Assembly: GCF_008271695.1 (NCBI RefSeq)
Contig: NZ_VKKY01000001.1
Location: forward strand, 186,001-250,000
DNA: 64,000 nt
Origin: Rufibacter hautae
GTDB taxonomy: Bacteria > Bacteroidota > Bacteroidia > Cytophagales > Hymenobacteraceae
Reading direction: 5' to 3'
A model generated the notes under the pieces. That model did no database searches. It had not been told where the DNA came from and saw nothing but the letters and a program-made list of their open reading frames with translations. Positions 62,295-64,000 of this stretch are shown here, piece by piece. Every line of letters starts with the position of its first letter. Position 1 is the first letter of the stretch. The position numbers and the translations under genes are program-made.

Positions 62295-63209
62295 TTAGCG
62301 TTTGGTCAAAGACTCGTACCGGGCGCGGTTAGTAGGATCAACCTGGGTGAGCAACTCGTAGGCCTGCTGCTTCTGGGCCGGTGTGGCCGAGGCGAAGGCG
62401 TTGCTCAACTCGGTGGCCTTGGCCTCAAAGAAAGAACGCAGTGCCGCGCTACCAGACCGGATACGGGCTACTTGCTGAATGTTCTTCAAGGCTTCCAGAA
62501 TGTTCTGCCGGGCTTTCTCCGGGTCCTGCGACATCAGGTCCAGTCCCTGGCGATGGTATAGGTAAAGGGCCGAGCGTAGCGGCTCAAACTGCGGGTCCTG
62601 CAGGTTGTTGATGAGCCAGTAACGGTTGCGGGTATCGGCGGTAGCGCTCCATCCGCCGCTGGCGGCTCCCGCGGAGGTTACCAGGTTCAGGATGTTGCTG
62701 GCCTCCGCTAAGGCATTGGCCCCGCCCAGACGCGAGAAACTGTCGTTGTCCATGCCAATGATGGTGTAGGCGTAGAATGACAGGATGGCGGTCAGGTTGG
62801 AAGTGTAGGTATTGGGCGCGTACTGCAGGGGCTGCGCCGGATTGTACTCAAACTCAAACTTGGTATCCACGAAGGATAGGACGGTAGTCTCGTAGCCAGT
62901 GCCGTAGGTTGGGCGGCTGGAGATGATCTGCGTGTTGGCTTCATAGACGCCAATCTGCGGCATGGCCCGCAAGGTAATGAACATCTTGCACCGGATGCGC
63001 TCCTCGTTCTGGTAAACATCGCTGGTCCAGCGGGTGTTGTTCATGATCTCGGAGATGGCATTCTGCATCTGCTGGAATACCTGCCGGTCGGTGGCCTGTA
63101 CCTGGTCGCTGTTCACGGTTACCTCGCAGCGTAGTTCCTGGGCCATAGCGCCCATCGGAAACAGGAGACACAGCAATACCCACCCTATTTTTTTTGCAAA
63201 CATGCCCAT
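62295..63209 (-). CDS. porD: PorD-like type IX secretion protein (DUF4835)
   Basis: A 304-residue protein with a signal peptide (about 1-24, MAQ) and the DUF4835/PorD pattern: QELRCEVTVNSDQVQATDRQVFQQMQ and a C-terminal YELLTQVDPTNRARYE. PorD is a component of the type IX secretion system. ATG 63209 gives a plausible signal; 63203 is an alternative start. It overlaps the CoaB reading frame by about 25 bp at its 5' end and follows coaBC in the same direction. Confidence 0.85.
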   Translation of the reverse strand: MGMFAKKIGWVLLCLLFPMGAMAQELRCEVTVNSDQVQATDRQVFQQMQNAISEIMNNTRWTSDVYQNEERIRCKMFITLRAMPQIGVYEANTQIISSRPTYGTGYETTVLSFVDTKFEFEYNPAQPLQYAPNTYTSNLTAILSFYAYTIIGMDNDSFSRLGGANALAEASNILNLVTSAGAASGGWSATADTRNRYWLINNLQDPQFEPLRSALYLYHRQGLDLMSQDPEKARQNILEALKNIQQVARIRSGSAALRSFFEAKATELSNAFASATPAQKQQAYELLTQVDPTNRARYESLTKR

Positions 63210-63847
63210 TCAACTTTAATGGATTCCAGAATATCTTGTGCTACCTCGTCTTTGGCTTTCAGGTTGTACCCCTCCACCGTGTTTGCCTTCACGATGGTGA
63301 TTTTGTTCGTGTCGTGCTTGAAGCCGGCGCCGGGGTCACGGAGCGAGTTAAGCACCACCATGTCCAGGTTCTTCTTATGGAGTTTGCCGCGGGCATTCTC
63401 CAGTTCCTGATCGGTTTCCAGGGCAAAGCCAACGGCGAACTGATCGGTGCGTTTTTCCTTGCCCAAGTTAGCTGCTATATCAACGTTCTTCACCAACTCA
63501 ATGGTAAAAGATGCATCGGTTTTTTTTATTTTAGAAGTAGCGGTGTCCTTGGGTTTGTAATCGGCCACGGCGGCCGCGAAGATCCAGAGGTCCGTTTCCG
63601 GTGCTTTCTGGGCACAGGCAGCGTACATCTCATCGGCGGTCATCACGTGGGTGAGGTGTACCAAGGGGTGCTTCAATGTAAGCGCCGTAGGGCCGGCCAC
63701 CAAGTACACCTCGGCGCCTTCTTCTGCCAATTTGCGAGCCAGGGCAAACCCCATTTTACCGGTGGAATGGTTACCAATGAACCGTACCGGGTCCAGGGGC
63801 TCGTAGGTGGGCCCGGCCGTAATCAGGACTTTCTTGCCGCTAAACAA
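63185..63847 (-). CDS. coaBC: CoaB (phosphopantothenoylcysteine synthetase) domain, split off from coaBC
   Basis: A 220-residue protein starting TTG 63847 with GKKVLITAGPTYEPLDPVRFIGNHSTGKMGFALARKL, the CoaB domain that couples CTP-activated phosphopantothenate to cysteine. In normal coaBC the N-terminal CoaC (decarboxylase) domain is fused in front. Here the CoaC frame ends in TAG 63840-63842, and this frame overlaps it, 8 bp apart, in a different register. A single inserted or missing base around 63843-63850 would restore a coaBC fusion with the linker IFSGKKVL. Translation of the CoaB half alone may begin at the TTG, or the gene may be frameshifted. Confidence 0.75.
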   Translation of the reverse strand: MFSGKKVLITAGPTYEPLDPVRFIGNHSTGKMGFALARKLAEEGAEVYLVAGPTALTLKHPLVHLTHVMTADEMYAACAQKAPETDLWIFAAAVADYKPKDTATSKIKKTDASFTIELVKNVDIAANLGKEKRTDQFAVGFALETDQELENARGKLHKKNLDMVVLNSLRDPGAGFKHDTNKITIVKANTVEGYNLKAKDEVAQDILESIKVEWACLQKK

Positions 63848-64000
63848 TGTTCTGAGAAATGAAATGCTGTTCTAAAACCTGGATGATTTCTTCGGGCTCT
63901 GCCAGGCGCCCCTGCCCTACCAACCCACTGGCCAGTTCGCCGTGCCCTGCCTCAATCACGTGGTTCCCGTAGGAGCGCAACAACCGGAAGTTCTCCTGCA
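63840..64000 (-). CDS. coaBC: CoaC (decarboxylase) domain fragment, C-terminal part
   Basis: The open frame runs off the right edge. Visible residues end in HVIEAGHGELASGLVGQGRLAEPEEIIQVLEQ, which is typical of the C-terminus of the CoaC flavoprotein, then QNIV and TAG. The frame is +1 relative to the following CoaB frame. See the CoaB entry. Confidence 0.7.
   Translation of the reverse strand, partial: QENFRLLRSYGNHVIEAGHGELASGLVGQGRLAEPEEIIQVLEQHFISQNIV

Noticed and set aside
1-64000. CRISPR array, prophage or integrated conjugative element
   Set aside because: No regularly spaced direct repeats, no integrase, phage or conjugation genes were found.

Overview
The window looks like a chromosome segment of a Bacteroidota bacterium, most likely order Cytophagales and family Hymenobacteraceae (a Rufibacter/Nibribacter/Pontibacter-like organism; the genus is inferred from gene style and not proven). 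Evidence: two SusC/SusD pairs, type IX secretion genes (PorP/SprF-like and PorD), a secreted nuclease with a type IX sorting tail, WbqC and DUF4142 proteins, near absence of Shine-Dalgarno sequences, and -7 boxes of the Bacteroidota form TAnnTTTG. There is no prophage, CRISPR array, insertion sequence or rRNA operon. One tRNA (Ser, anticodon TGA) is present.

Layout. 1-2.1 kb: end of an unknown gene and two oxidoreductases. 2.3-6 kb: tRNA-Ser, then a leftward cell-envelope cluster (mltG, DUF6624 lipoprotein, thioesterase, YihY). 6.2-8 kb: Sua5/YciO protein and an M28 peptidase. 8.1-19.1 kb: two divergent SusC/SusD loci around a 1 kb gene-free spacer. 19.3-22.6 kb: lipid A-type acyltransferase, luciferase-like oxidoreductase, WbqC. 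22.6-30 kb: clpC, acyl-CoA carboxylase beta subunit, M42 peptidase, GNAT, metal/cobalamin receptor-like protein. 30-35.8 kb: DUF4142 lipoprotein, aromatic amino-acid operon (DAHP synthase/chorismate mutase, aroB, aroA), proline dehydrogenase. 36-43.6 kb: ECF sigma factor with a membrane-tethered trypsin-like protease, stress protein, TonB, C-terminal processing protease, Cys/Met-metabolism PLP enzyme. 43.7-50.3 kb: PorP, gamma-glutamyltransferase, 1119-residue secreted nuclease. 50.6-64 kb: two orphan proteins, aldo/keto reductase, lysS, a MITE-like element, two YtxH proteins, Kazal lipoprotein, cupin, M28 peptidase, recN, porD and a split coaBC.

Most genes are housekeeping or envelope functions. 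PorP, PorD and the nuclease belong to the same export route. The SusC receptors need TonB-type energy transduction, and a TonB protein is encoded at 39 kb. coaBC-porD-recN is a tight leftward run.

The most unusual signal lies between the genes. More than 30 copies of a roughly 30-50 bp palindromic repeat occur, almost one per intergenic region, often touching a stop codon or built into an intrinsic terminator. Its idealised form is a left arm CGTTTTAGGCC, a core TTTTCNGAAAA and a right arm GGCCTAAAACG. Several copies form very long perfect hairpins (20-27 bp stems). I know of no description of this family. A second, different element (55529-55816) has nested inverted repeats like a MITE. Other points of note are a coaBC gene interrupted by an apparent one-base frameshift and an anti-sigma-like/protease fusion next to its sigma factor.
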